Source of the DNA: Lactifluus volemus
Taxonomy: Eukaryota > Basidiomycota > Agaricomycetes > Russulales > Russulaceae
DNA: 64,000 bases
Assembly (NCBI GenBank): GCA_022376515.1
Contig: WTXI01000025.1
Coordinates: forward strand, 62,001 to 126,000
Reading direction: 5' to 3'
Position 1 is the first letter of the stretch. The number at the start of each line of letters is the position of its first letter. The notes below the pieces were generated by a model that saw only the letters and a program-made list of their open reading frames with translations, did no database searches and had not been told where the DNA came from. The position numbers and the translations under genes were made by a program. Of this stretch, positions 1 to 10,310 are shown piece by piece.

Positions 1-147
1 AAAAGGCTCGCAATGCCCGGGAACGAACTAGTTAGATAGCCCGATTCGAGTCGATCTCGCCTTGAGAGTGCCGGGATTCCGTGAAGCACAGCAAACCTGC
101 GTACTTTAGGGTTATATGTAGTCGAACATGTGGACAGCTGTACATAT

Positions 148-1266
148 TCATCGAAACTGAAATCTCCTGGGAACAACGCAAACAAGCCTTCGATTCGGGG
201 AGGCTGGTATCGGTTTGGTTATTTCTCGCCAATATACTTCGAATGTATTAGCTTGCCTGCTGCAAAATTGGTATGTAGTACTCACCCATTCGCCCTCTGC
301 ATCTGGAATTTCATTCCCATCATCATCGAGCTCATCCCAAGGTACGTCTGTACTAGCCCAACTAAAAACGGTTCCGTAAGCATCGAGGCAAAGAAAAAAG
401 GCGCGTTACATCTTCTCATCTGGTGGCCTGCCATCTCGTCTTGGACGCGGGTTCCTTTTTCGAATGTTTTGAAGGTGGAACAATGGGAGATAGCCTTCAT
501 TTGGGAGACTGCCAAATTGGTATATGCCGACGTTACCCTCAGCATACCATCCGGTCTCCTGCCCAGATCCCGCATTGGGGGCGCGCAAGGCGATCCTTAC
601 GTGCTCGTTAGCTACATTGGGAAGTATCGTCGATACCTTGTCCTTTACAAATGTGTTGATTGCTCACTCTGATTGGACATATACATGGCGAATGCGGGAC
701 ACCACCACACGCTTGTGACAATGTTTTTCCCCCTGACCTCCCGTGGGCCAGAGGTCAGGGTGATATCAAGGAAGGCGCGAGGGATGCTGATCTTTCGAGC
801 ACGATACATGACCAGGAAAGCCGCCCGAGCGTCCTTGAATTTCCACTGGGACTTGTAGACTATATCTGACAGATCACCGAAATTCCTAGTACTGAACGTG
901 AGGAGAACAGTGGATTGGTAAATACCTGAATTCTTACGGCAGGGTACTCATGCGTGCGGTAAAATTGGTATCGATTCTGTGTTCATATTCTGGTTCATCA
1001 ACTTGGGGAGGATAGTCCTTCATGAGGGAAGCTAAGTGTTCGTCTCGGTAAATGTTACCCTCGCAAATGAACTGGCCAGTCTCCCGGTCAAATTGACCAA
1101 AGTCCCCGACCTTGATAGGTCAAACATCTCTTCTTTGATGAGTAGTTAGCTAGAAGCCCACCTCTATGCGTTTCAGTGGGTTCCAGTTCGGACATTTTCC
1201 AGAAATTCCTTGGATTAGATCGACATATTTGCGGCAGGCTCGCGCCTGGGTGATGGGAGTCATCAT
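148..1266 (-). CDS. Uncharacterised basidiomycete protein, five exons
   Basis: I do not recognise a function. The gene can be assembled on minus from an ATG at 1266 (MMTPITQARACRKYVDLI). Introns fit at 1111-1161, 886-937, 612-667 and 362-409, all GT..AG and 48-56 bp, and each keeps the frame. Features of the product are a GDFGQFDRETGQFICEGNIY segment near residue 37, a segment ending VWWCPAFAMYMSNQ, and a segment ending in a basic IRKRNPRPRRDGRPPDE followed by an acidic DELDDDGNEIPDAEGEW. This order resembles hypothetical proteins I associate with Agaricomycete genomes (memory, not a search). The 3' end is uncertain: after EGEW there is a good donor (GTGAGTAC at 284), but reading straight on reaches a stop at 148-150. 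No signal peptide or membrane helix is obvious. Confidence 0.5.
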
Positions 1267-1590
1267 AGGGAAGTGAGAAGGGTGGGTGTGATTGACTAGC
1301 TGGGTTCACATATATATGGTGGCTGTTGGAGTATTGCCATTTTGACAAGTGAAAGCGCTGAAACATCGATCGCGCTTCGAATCAAGTATCACAAGCACAA
1401 GAGGAAGCCATCGACCCTTACTAGTAGTAGTAGTTGGACCCCTGTCGACAGGAGTACCGGACCGAACTGATTATGGTTGCTACTCATGGAGGCCGACACT
1501 AGCCGACACCAGCCGAGGCTTCCCTGGCCACCCAGGCCCGCCTCGGACACGTCCAGGCCCATGTTCTACTCCAACGCCGAAGCAAAAAAG

Positions 1591-1601
1591 ATATAAAAAG
1601 A
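1591..1601 (+). promoter_or_regulatory. TATA-like box upstream of PDC
   Basis: The string ATATAAAAAG lies about 26-35 bp before the PDC start codon. It is the only strong TATA-like element in the short gap between the divergent gene at 148-1266 and PDC. Such a box suits a highly expressed glycolytic gene, but its closeness to the ATG would imply a very short leader. Confidence 0.3.
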
Positions 1602-1626
1602 GCTGGTTTGATTCCATCATTGTGTC

Positions 1627-3965
1627 ATGGCCAACGAAACTCAAGACAGTATCTCTATTGGAGATTATCTCCTCGAGAGGTTGTCTCAACTTGGTGCTCA
1701 GGCAAGGCCATCCCCATCTCATGTCTCCTCAGATATTAAAGTCGACCTCTAGTCGCTATTCGGTGTTCCCGGCGACTTCAATCTCGGTGTGTCTATTGAT
1801 TTGTTTTCCCTGAATATTACGTTGACCACTGCTCAGGATTCTTGGTATGTCTGATACTCTCTTATCATACCTTTCCTTAGTATCTTTTTAGGATCTTGTC
1901 GAAGACCACCCGAAGATCAATTGGGTTGGAAACTGGTACACGCTCATTGTTTATACCGCACCTAATGTGTTGACCCCTATTCCAGTAATGAACTGAATGC
2001 CGCTTACGCTGCAGACGGCTATGCCCGTGTTAAGCATGGTAGCCACGGTATAGGTGCCGTTCTCACCACGTATGTCGCAGATCCGACGCTTTTTCCCTCT
2101 CTCTGGCCATTTATCGCAGCCTCTCTGCAGCTTTGGGGTTGGTGAGCTTAGTGCTATCAATGGGATAGCTGGTGGTACGTCATCGTTTGTGTTGCTATGT
2201 TTTCCTCCGGTTGATGATCCTCCATGCGCGTCTTAAGCCTTCTCCGAACAAGTACCCATCGTACACATAGCGGGAGTCCCAAGTACTGGGCAACAAAAGC
2301 TCAAGCCTATGCTTCACCACACTCTTGGTGACGGGAGGTACGAGATGTTCCCATCAATGGTTCTTCTTGGCACCTACATTCTTTTAGATATGATGCGTAT
2401 CTAAAGGCAGCTCAGCAGTTCACGCACTCTCAAGGTGCCATCTTCGACGCTATCTCCGCGGCGTCCGAGATTGACCGCGTTCTAACTGACTGCATCTCAT
2501 CTGTAGGTTGCCCCGTTGCTGTACCGCACTCTTAGCTCACCCATCTGTACCAGGCTCGTCCGGTTTATCTTACCCTTCCCACAGACCGGGTTTTCACCAA
2601 AATTCCCCGCGGCAAGCTGGACACACCCCTCTCCGCCATGCCTCTACAGAACGACCCGGCAACAGAGGAGTTCGTTCTCAATGAGATCCAGCAACTTGTG
2701 GAGAAAGCTGGTTCGGAGGTAATCATTCTCGTCGATGCGTGTACAATTCGACATGATGTCACGGAAGAAGTCTGGGACCTCATACAGCGTACTGGGTTCC
2801 CCGTTTATTCCGCGCCCATGGGTAAAGCGGCCATATCAGAGGATTCCGAACGCTTTGGTGGTGTCAGTTGTCGTCTCTTGTGGCTCACTAGATTTGGGGC
2901 TAATGTTGTTCGAGTAGATCTACATCGGCTCCAGCTCACATCTGGAAATAAAGGACAAGGTGGAAAGTGCAAAACTTGTTCTCTCTATTGGCAGCCTCAA
3001 ATCAGACTTCAACACTGGAAACTTCACATACCGCACTTCACGTGCAACCACTGTCGAGGTAAGGGAATCATCCCTCATCACACACACGCATCCCACCCAC
3101 ATCGTACTAGTTGCATTCGGATCACACGCGCGTGCAGTATGCCATCTTCCCTGGGCTTGGAATGAAGCACCTGCTTCCCAGGCTTACCGCCCGCTTGCAT
3201 CCACTTGATTCGCCTGCTTCCCGCGCTAGTGTCCCTCCATTCCGCGCACTTCTCCCTAAAGCCGGTGAAGATCCTCTTGGCGAAGAGGTCATATCTCATC
3301 TCTATTTGTGGCCACGTATGTCACAGTTTCTTTGCCCCGAGGATGTGATTGTCGCCGAGACTGGCACGTCGAATTTTGGTGCACTTGAGATGTCGTTGCC
3401 ACCCAAGTCGATCTATCTCTCGCAGATTCTTTGGGGTAGCATTGGCTGGGCGACGGGTGCAGCCGTAGGAGCGGCATTGGCAGCGCGCGAAAGACAGCTG
3501 AAGGGTAGAACCTTGCTGTTCACTGGCGATGGAAGCCTGCAACTTACCGTGCAGGAGCTGTCAACAGCTATGCGACACGGCCTTACCCCTATCCTCTTTG
3601 TGCTGAACAACAATGGATACACTATTGAGCGACTGTTACACGGAAAAGATCGTCATTACAACGATATCGTTAATTGGTACGTCTTAGCCTCTCCCAAAAG
3701 GACCTTTCAAAATTAAGATTTTTTTAGGAAATGGACACAGCTCCTTGACGTGCTGGCTCCGGAGAAAATTTCGCCAAAGCCAAAGTCGTACACTGTGCGG
3801 ACGAAGAGTGAACTCGACGCGCTGTTGAACGATAAATCATTTGCAAGCGCCACTTGTATCCAACTTGTGGAGATTATGATGGACAAATACGATGCCCCTC
3901 TGGCGCTGGTGCGCCAAGCCGAGTTGAGCGGGAAAACAAACCACTACGGAGCCGAGATAATGTGA
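1627..3965 (+). CDS. PDC: Pyruvate decarboxylase (ThDP-dependent)
   Basis: It converts pyruvate to acetaldehyde and CO2 in the cytosol, the committed step of ethanol fermentation. The start is MANETQDSISIGDYLLERL. All three ThDP-enzyme domains are present. The N-terminal Pyr domain has FGVPGDFNL (catalytic Asp) and GNCNELNAAYAADGYAR (the Glu that activates ThDP). The double histidine is MLHHTLGDGR. The C-terminal PP domain has GDGSLQLTVQEL followed by NNNGYTIERLLHG, the Mg-ThDP motif plus the active-site Glu. At least seven small introns fit. The second exon pair is linked by an 8-nt micro-exon (GATTCTTG at about 1839-1846), and the first intron seems to use a GC donor (GCAAGG). The frame is clean throughout, ending GAEIM-stop. 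Family assignment is secure; the choice between PDC and indolepyruvate decarboxylase substrate rests on closeness to the fungal PDC pattern. Confidence 0.93.
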
Positions 3966-4215
3966 AAGCTGTGATGTAGGATAACGGAAAAGAGAGAAAG
4001 GTAGACAGGTAAACAGAACAAGGAAGTGTACGGTACCGAAGTAAAGTTGTACTTTAATACGATCACGTGCAGGCTCATTGATCACGCGCGTCGTGATCAA
4101 GACGCGACCACCGACCTGAAAACGAACTGCTGGACGCTAGCCGAAGCGCTAAGTCATTTCGACCACTTCAACATTCGATCCTTGTCTTGTTGCCGTGTCG
4201 CAAAAGTCTATAACC

Positions 4216-6097
4216 ATGTCCAACATGCCAGAAATCCCCTTCCCTCCGCAAATCGGAAATTACCTCCTTGGGCCGCCACTTGGTTCGGGCGTATCGGGTG
4301 CGTTCAGGGCCATCGTTGGCCCCCCTGCCCCCCGAGCAATACCAAACTGTCATCCTGACGGGGTTCACAGGATCTACATTCCGTGCTACACACGTGTATA
4401 CCGGGCAGGTCGTCGCGCTCAAAGTCCAGCTTATCACCGTTTCGTACCCATCTAACGCACGCGAGCGTACCATCTATCCATTACTACAGGGAGGTGTCGG
4501 CATGCCCAACCTATGGGAATCGGGAGTATGGGGCTACTGGGACTATCTAGCAATGGATCTATTAGGAAACAGTATCGACAAACTATATAGAAAAGCGGGG
4601 AAGAACGTGATGGATCTCCGGAGCGCTTGTTCGATCGCTGTTCAACTGGTGCGTTCCCCATCCCCATCCCCGCCCCCGGGTGCTGAGACAGTTTTGTTCT
4701 TTAGATCTCGCGGCTGGAGTTTATGCACTCGCGTGGCGTGCTACATCGGGACATCCAGCTGGGAAATCTCGTCGTTGGCCTCGAGCCAAGACAGGACATG
4801 ATATACATGATCGACTTTGGCTTTGCAAAGCGATACATCGACAACAAGCAAAGACACATCTCGAACCGACAGGAGGGGAGTTTTATCGGGAACTACTGGT
4901 TCTCCAGCGTGAACGTCCATTGCCGGGGTAAAAGTGCGCGCACAGTTTTTTTCTCGAGGAGTTTGGTCCCCCTGCTCAACGCGCATATAGCATGTTCAAG
5001 ACGAGACGACCTCGAGTCGGCCGCCCTCCTGCTGCTCCATATATTGACGCCAGGTGGTTTGCCGTGGACGCGACGCGGCGTGCCACGTGATGAAGCGGCG
5101 CATGACCGTCTGAAACGGGAAAAGCGGGCGGCGCTCCCGGAGGACCTGGCACGTGGCCTCCCCGGTGAATTCGCGGATTTCTTGCGGTATTGCCGAAGTC
5201 TCCAGTTTACGCAAGAGCCGAATTACAGACACTGGCGGAGGCGCTTCCGTACGATAGCAAGTGAGCTCGGGTATCAGGACATTGATCGATTTATCTGGCC
5301 AGTACCGCCGGCTCCTGTGGTGAGCTCTACATCTGGTCAGGGACGGAAGCATATAGATACTGAAAGGTCGTGAACAGCGTCCGTCCAAACCCCGATCCCA
5401 TCTCAGTCAACTTGGTGGTGGTGATCCACACGTGGCGGAATTATTGCAAGGGCTGGCACAACTGAAGATTAACAACAGCGACAACAGAGAGAATTTAGCT
5501 CGGCCGGTGCTCGGAGACAGAAAGAATGTGCAAGATAACGATCGAAGCCCAGCGATCCCGATAAAAAAGGGCGATGTGACCGAATTGATCGTCACCACGA
5601 ATCGTTCCTTATCTCTAAGAGGAGAGCAGGGGCCCGCTGCGCACCGGTACAACAAGGCAGCGCGCATCACCAAGCTCACGCAGGCAGCAGGACAGGCGAT
5701 AGACAATCGAGCATTAGCGCGGATCATGGCCGATTTTGTCAAGGTGCTGCAGAGTTCGAGCTCGAGAACGCTGACGCGGGAAGGGTTCGCGTTCCTCGAC
5801 GCGCTACACAAGCAACTTGTAGATCCATCGGTGTTTATCGTGCCATTGCGGACGAGCAAGCCACGGTTGCCACGCTCGCAGCAATCAACACCCTCAACCG
5901 AGGCGCCACAAGAACGACGGAGCAGGTTGAACGTCATGCGGGCGTCATTAGCCGAGGCCAAGGATAACGCGACGCTGGCAGGGTTGGTGGCCGAATTTGG
6001 AACGTTGACCGACAAAACGGCGGGAAGAAAATTGACCAAGGATGGAATGGCATTTCTGGAAGGTGTAGCGGATCGTTTGCTTGTCGTACGCGTGTGA
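4216..6097 (+). CDS. CK1-family protein kinase, divergent, with duplicated C-terminal module
   Basis: It starts MSNMPEIPFPPQIGNYLLG. After the first splice the glycine loop reads LGSGVSGSTFRA, followed by VVALKV (the ATP-binding Lys). The catalytic loop is HRDIQLGN: the usual catalytic-loop lysine (HRDIKPDN in CK1) is Gln, while Asp and Asn remain. MIDFGFAK supplies DFG. CK1-type GNYWFSSVNVH and TRRDDLES follow after an intron at about 4929-4990. A donor just before an apparent stop (GTCGTGAACAG at about 5367) splices to the frame that runs to 6097, so I join the two open frames. The added tail contains two similar helical modules (LARIMADFVKVLQ..LTREGFAFLDAL and LAGLVAEFGTLT..LTKDGMAFLEGV). 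Fungal CK1-like kinases of this type form expanded families. Activity is uncertain because of the K-to-Q change. Confidence 0.75.
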
Positions 6098-6549
6098 ACG
6101 GTTTCCGTGGTTTAATTGAAATGACAGCAAATTTGATTGCGATAGATCGGGAGAATGCTGAAATCACTTGACGTTTCAGACGGCGGTACTAAGGCGGTTA
6201 CATAGACGTCTTGAAATTCGGTAAGGATCGTTCGTCTCCCCCAAGTGTCTTGATCTTACTGCGGCGTCCCCCAGCTTTTGATACAGTCTTTGCTGTTCTC
6301 TCTATTTTCAAAAAGGAAAAAGTCCTTGCGCCACCGTGATGACGACGATATCGGGGATTGCTGAAACGATCCGGTAAAATATATATCAACCGGTGGGTGA
6401 ATATATACTAAGACAAAGAAAAACTTGAAACCCCATAAAAGTGGAATGGATCTCCCCAAAATTTCGGTCTTTACGTGGTGTCCCAGCTTTCGTTTATACG
6501 TATACCTTTGCTTTTCTTTGTTCTCCAAGATCCTTTTACCCCCGCCTTG

Positions 6550-8293
6550 ATGAAGACTGTCAGTAAAGATGGCGTGACGAGCGTCGTCGCGCAGAACGAA
6601 GTTATTATTCCTGACCTCACAGTCAAGGACTTGCTGTCTGCTGTTCCGTTCGTCCCCCCCCTCTTCACTACGTTGGTTCTCCGCTGACAACCTAGCAACA
6701 CACAACGTTCAGACCTCATTGTTTTCAACGTTCCGCGATCCGCTCCTCACTTTACCTGTGAGTCATTCTTTTTGGTTGCAAGGCACATGACTGTGTCTGA
6801 CGCGCCACGCAGTATCTGGGACTTGTTCCTCATCGCCGTCATCTACAAGATTACCACATTTATAGAGCCTCTACTCACCCCCGAGCATATATTTCTTCCC
6901 TCTCCCATCTTTTATACCATCGCCCGCTTTTCTCTCTGGTCCCTCTACGGATTCATCACTGGCCTTGTCTTTACCGGTCTCTGGGTCATTGGCCATGAGT
7001 GCGGCCATCAAGCATTCTCCGATTCCAAGTTCATCAATAATCTCGCTGGTTGGATTATCCATTCTTGGTCAGTGGTCAATTGTCTCGTTTTTTCGCTTCC
7101 TGTTCGCTTGCCGCTTGGCGTAGTCCCTGGCGCTAACGGGAAGTCTTTCCGAACAGTCTCGGAGTTCCTTACCACTCTTGGAGAATTACCCATGCCAAGC
7201 ACCACGCTTCGACTGGACACATGACTCTGGACCAAGTCTTTGTCCCCAGTACCCGTTCCGATCTTGGTCTTCCTCCGCTGAACCCTAATGGCGAGGATCT
7301 CTTTGGTAGCAGCGTGTCTAACAAAGTTATGAATGAGCTTTATGAGGCATTGGGCGACTCGCCCATTGGGGCACTTTTTACTCCCGCTTCTTATTTAGTA
7401 CGTCTTTCTAGCCGGCGATCGGTGATCTCCGATTGAATCTTTTGTAGCTGTTTGGCTGGCCAATGTACCTGTTCCGGAATGCTCTTGGCCAAGCTTACCC
7501 GAGTGGCACAAATCGTTCGTCTCACTCTTTGATGCAGTAACATCCGTCGTCTTGACATTAAGTAAAACAGACTTTAATCCCAATGCGGTGATGTTCTCCC
7601 CGCACCAGTTTGGCCAGATCATTCTTTCGGACGTCGGTGTCCTTCTTTGGCTTAGCGTTCTCGCGGCCTGTATCCACCAGTCAGGTTTCTTCCAAGTCTT
7701 CCGTCTATACCTTGTACCTTATCTCTGGTGAGCTATTGTTCACTTTCCTTGACTTTCACTTTTACCGAATAGTTTTCTCCAGGACGAATCACTGGCTTGT
7801 GCTCATCACCTTTTTGCAGCATACCGACCCGTTGGTGCCTCACTACCGTTCCGAGGAGTTCACATTCACTCGGGGAGCCCTTGCTACTCTTGATCGTAAC
7901 TTGCTCGGTGACCTCGGCTCTTTCATGGGTTGGGTCGGTGCGACAGCAACACATGGAATTTCGGAAACTCACGTCGCTCATCACGTTTCGAGCAAAATTC
8001 CTCATTACAATGCGTCAGTATTTCTTTCCGCAGCTCCTAGCTCGTACACTCACGAGTAATCCAACAGCTGGGCGGCGTCTTCTGCCCTGAAGAAGCGCCT
8101 TGCCGCAGCTGGTATCCAGCTTGAGGGACGTCCCAGTGGATGGGCAGAGGTTTACCGTGTGTTCCGCGAGTGCAAGTTTGTTGAGGACGATGGCAACATC
8201 ATTTTCTACAAGAATGCCCAGGGCCTGGCTGCCTCACGGCCCCTTGTCGCCGGGGATACTGCAAGCGATTCTGGTATTGAGTTCGAGAAGTGA
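6550..8293 (+). CDS. FAD2: Delta-12 (oleate) fatty-acid desaturase
   Basis: This is a membrane di-iron desaturase of the endoplasmic reticulum that introduces the second double bond into oleoyl chains to give linoleate. The start MKTVSKDGVTSVVAQ is followed by IPDLTVKDLLSAVP and, after an intron, AHCFQRSAIRSSLYL, the usual N-terminal signature. The three histidine boxes are HECGHQ (about 7002), HAKHHA (about 7187-7205, exon after the intron near 7073) and HVAHH (about 7972-7984). Hydrophobic stretches before box 1 (FYTIARFSLWSLYGFITGLVF) and between boxes 2 and 3 fit the four-helix topology. The C-terminus IPHYNA..WAASSALKKRL matches the delta-12 type. Delta-15 or bifunctional activity cannot be excluded from sequence. 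Several introns of about 50 bp interrupt it; the frame is otherwise sound. Confidence 0.9.
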
Positions 8294-8752
8294 GGCCTGC
8301 ACTTTAGACAATAGAAAGGGACAGGGCTCAGTTGTCGGTAGATATTCCCGTTGAATTAGACGAATTGATTAGAAACCATTGAATGTTTACGCGCCCCAAG
8401 ACGCACGGGTGAGTCAGTGTTGTGAGGGGCCTGAGGGCTGTGTGACTCTCCACCGAGCCCGAGCCGTAAGTGACATACAGTACTATTCTTACTTGTGTGT
8501 AGCGAAATGAAAATCAGTTCGCTTGCGGATCCGACGTGTCGGAGTTTACAATAAGTCGTCGCAGACGACTCAATCAAGGAGACACAACGTTAGTCATACT
8601 ATCGGATCAACTGATCACTTTCAACAACTAATCATTCCATTCCGGTGATCTAGTCTCACATGGATCACCGACAGATCCTGTACATCAGTTTACAACTATC
8701 GTCCTTAACCTTATCACGCTGAGTCTGAAATTTGGCGTGTGACTGGGCTGAC
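8294..8752 (+). other. Intergenic, no gene seen
   Basis: This is the gap between the desaturase stop and the CDC123 start, both genes being on plus. It must hold the terminator of the first and the promoter of the second. I see no convincing coding exon, RNA gene or repeat. Confidence 0.5.
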
Positions 8753-10103
8753 ATGTCTTCAACATTGACTACCTGGCCTACTCTAACCAAGAGAGACGTG
8801 ATTGCGTTCCAATTTTCTAGCTGGTACCCTACATTTTCCTCATTGTCAATAAAATCGACCGTGGTACCACTCGCCGATGATTTCAAAGCCTACCTCGAAG
8901 CAGATGGTGTTTTTGTGCCAGCAGGATCGGAAAATTTGTATGTTACACCCCCACCCGTCTTATTTTAGCTGAGCATTCCTAGACCTCCATCAGAGGAGGT
9001 TGGCCATGACAGCGACGGACGAGGAGGAGGAGGAGGCCATGAACTCGCTTTAACTCGGCGATACACATTTCCTGAACTTGACGCCCAGATCAGAGCTTCC
9101 ATCGATGAGTACGGTGCCGTATTCCCCAAACTCAACTTTTCCTCACCAAAGGCACGTCTTCCCTCTTCAATGATGAAATAAAATAATCATACAAGGCTTC
9201 AACAGGACGCGACCTGGCTCTTACCTTTGTCGTCACCCTTAAAGTGCACCTCACCGGCAGACGTTTATCTCTACTCAAATCGTCTGATTTCATCGTGCAC
9301 GACCTCAGCACGAGCTCTGTCTTTGAGGGGTGTTGCGAAAACCGACGACGACGATGGAGTTTATACTTATACGCTCGAGCTCGTCCTGCGAAAGTGGTTC
9401 GCGATTGATCCCAGTCGTGAAATGCGAGCTTTTGTACGCGATGGTGTACTTATCGGTACGGTCGGTGCCCTTAGTTCCTCGCTTTGAACGACTGACTGAC
9501 TGATCGTTTTGTATATTTCAACCCCCCCCCCCCCCCCTCCGGTGCTACGGCCCCCCCAAAAAGGCATCTCGCAGCGCAACATGAACTACTACGAATTTCT
9601 GAACGAACCCGAAACTCAGGAAAAGATCGTGAGTAGCTTCGTCGCGTACTGGACCGCGCAATCAAACCAAAGTGGTCTTCCCCTCCTGCATCCTGTAAGT
9701 TTTTTTTTTTTCAGTCCATCGTCTGAGGGATTTCTATACATGACGGGGGAGGCAGATACGTTGGACGTGCTCCTTACACGCGACCTCTCCCGATTTCACA
9801 TCATCGATTTTAACCCGTACGCTCCACGTACCGACCCACTCTTATTCACATACGATGAACTCGCTACGTTGTCCGCGTCTGCTACTGGGTCGTCAACGCA
9901 GACACCGACCCCGACGCTACGCGTGATAGACTCGCGCGCACATCCCACCGCCGCGCGCAATGCGCCGGAGCACCAGCACAACATGGTCCCGCTCGAGGCG
10001 CTGACGTTAAGCCAAGGCGGAACGTGGAGGAATTGCTGCTGCATGGATGGACCAGGTGAGGCGAGGGACTGCGGGGTCGGACAGTGAGGACGAAGAAGGG
10101 TGA
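8753..10103 (+). CDS. CDC123: CDC123 family protein (eIF2 assembly factor), frame broken in this sequence
   Basis: The CDC123/D123 proteins are ATP-grasp-like factors that join eIF2 gamma and alpha subunits. The start is MSSTLTTWPTLTKRDVIAFQF. Diagnostic segments are YTFPELDAQI, FPKLNFSSPK with the splice to DATWLLP, LELVLRKWFAIDPSREMR, AFVRDGVLI spliced to GISQRNMNYYEF, and HIIDFNPYAPRTDPLLFTYDEL. Four frame problems appear. A base seems missing near 9270 (ADVYLLLKSSDF expected) and an extra G lies in 9327-9330; between them the wrong frame happens to be open. One base each seems missing at 10019-10020 and 10033-10034. With those, the end reads FAAAWMDQV and an acidic SDSEDEEG tail, stopping at 10101-10103. 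Uncorrected, the open frame stops at 10087. Since CDC123 is essential in yeast, sequence error is likelier than a pseudogene. Confidence 0.85.
9522..9537 (+). repeat. Poly-C tract in a CDC123 intron
   Basis: There is an uninterrupted run of 16 C bases, followed within 20 bp by a run of seven more. It lies in the intron before the GISQRN exon and doubles as an unusually C-rich 3' splice region. Its true length is unreliable given the homopolymer problems elsewhere in this window. Confidence 0.8.
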
Positions 10104-10310
10104 AGGGTGATGGATTTGGACATGCATAGGGTGTCCATGTAAAGCTAAGGTGGTAGTGACATGCTAGGTGACTTACGCGTAGACGAGAGGGGTGATATAC
10201 AAGAAAGTATGTGTAGGGTATAATAGCAAGAAATTAAATGGCATGTCACAGTTCATGATGCAGACCTAGCCTCCTCAGCTTTCCACCACTAAAATAGTGA
10301 GAGGGGGGCA

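Noticed and set aside
1349..1813. 154-codon open frame overlapping the PDC start
   Set aside because: It has no motif and overlaps the PDC promoter, first exon and first intron in another frame.
8753..10103. CDC123 as a pseudogene
   Set aside because: The splicing and all motifs are preserved, the breaks are one-base changes, some compensating, and the same kind of break occurs in other essential genes of the window.
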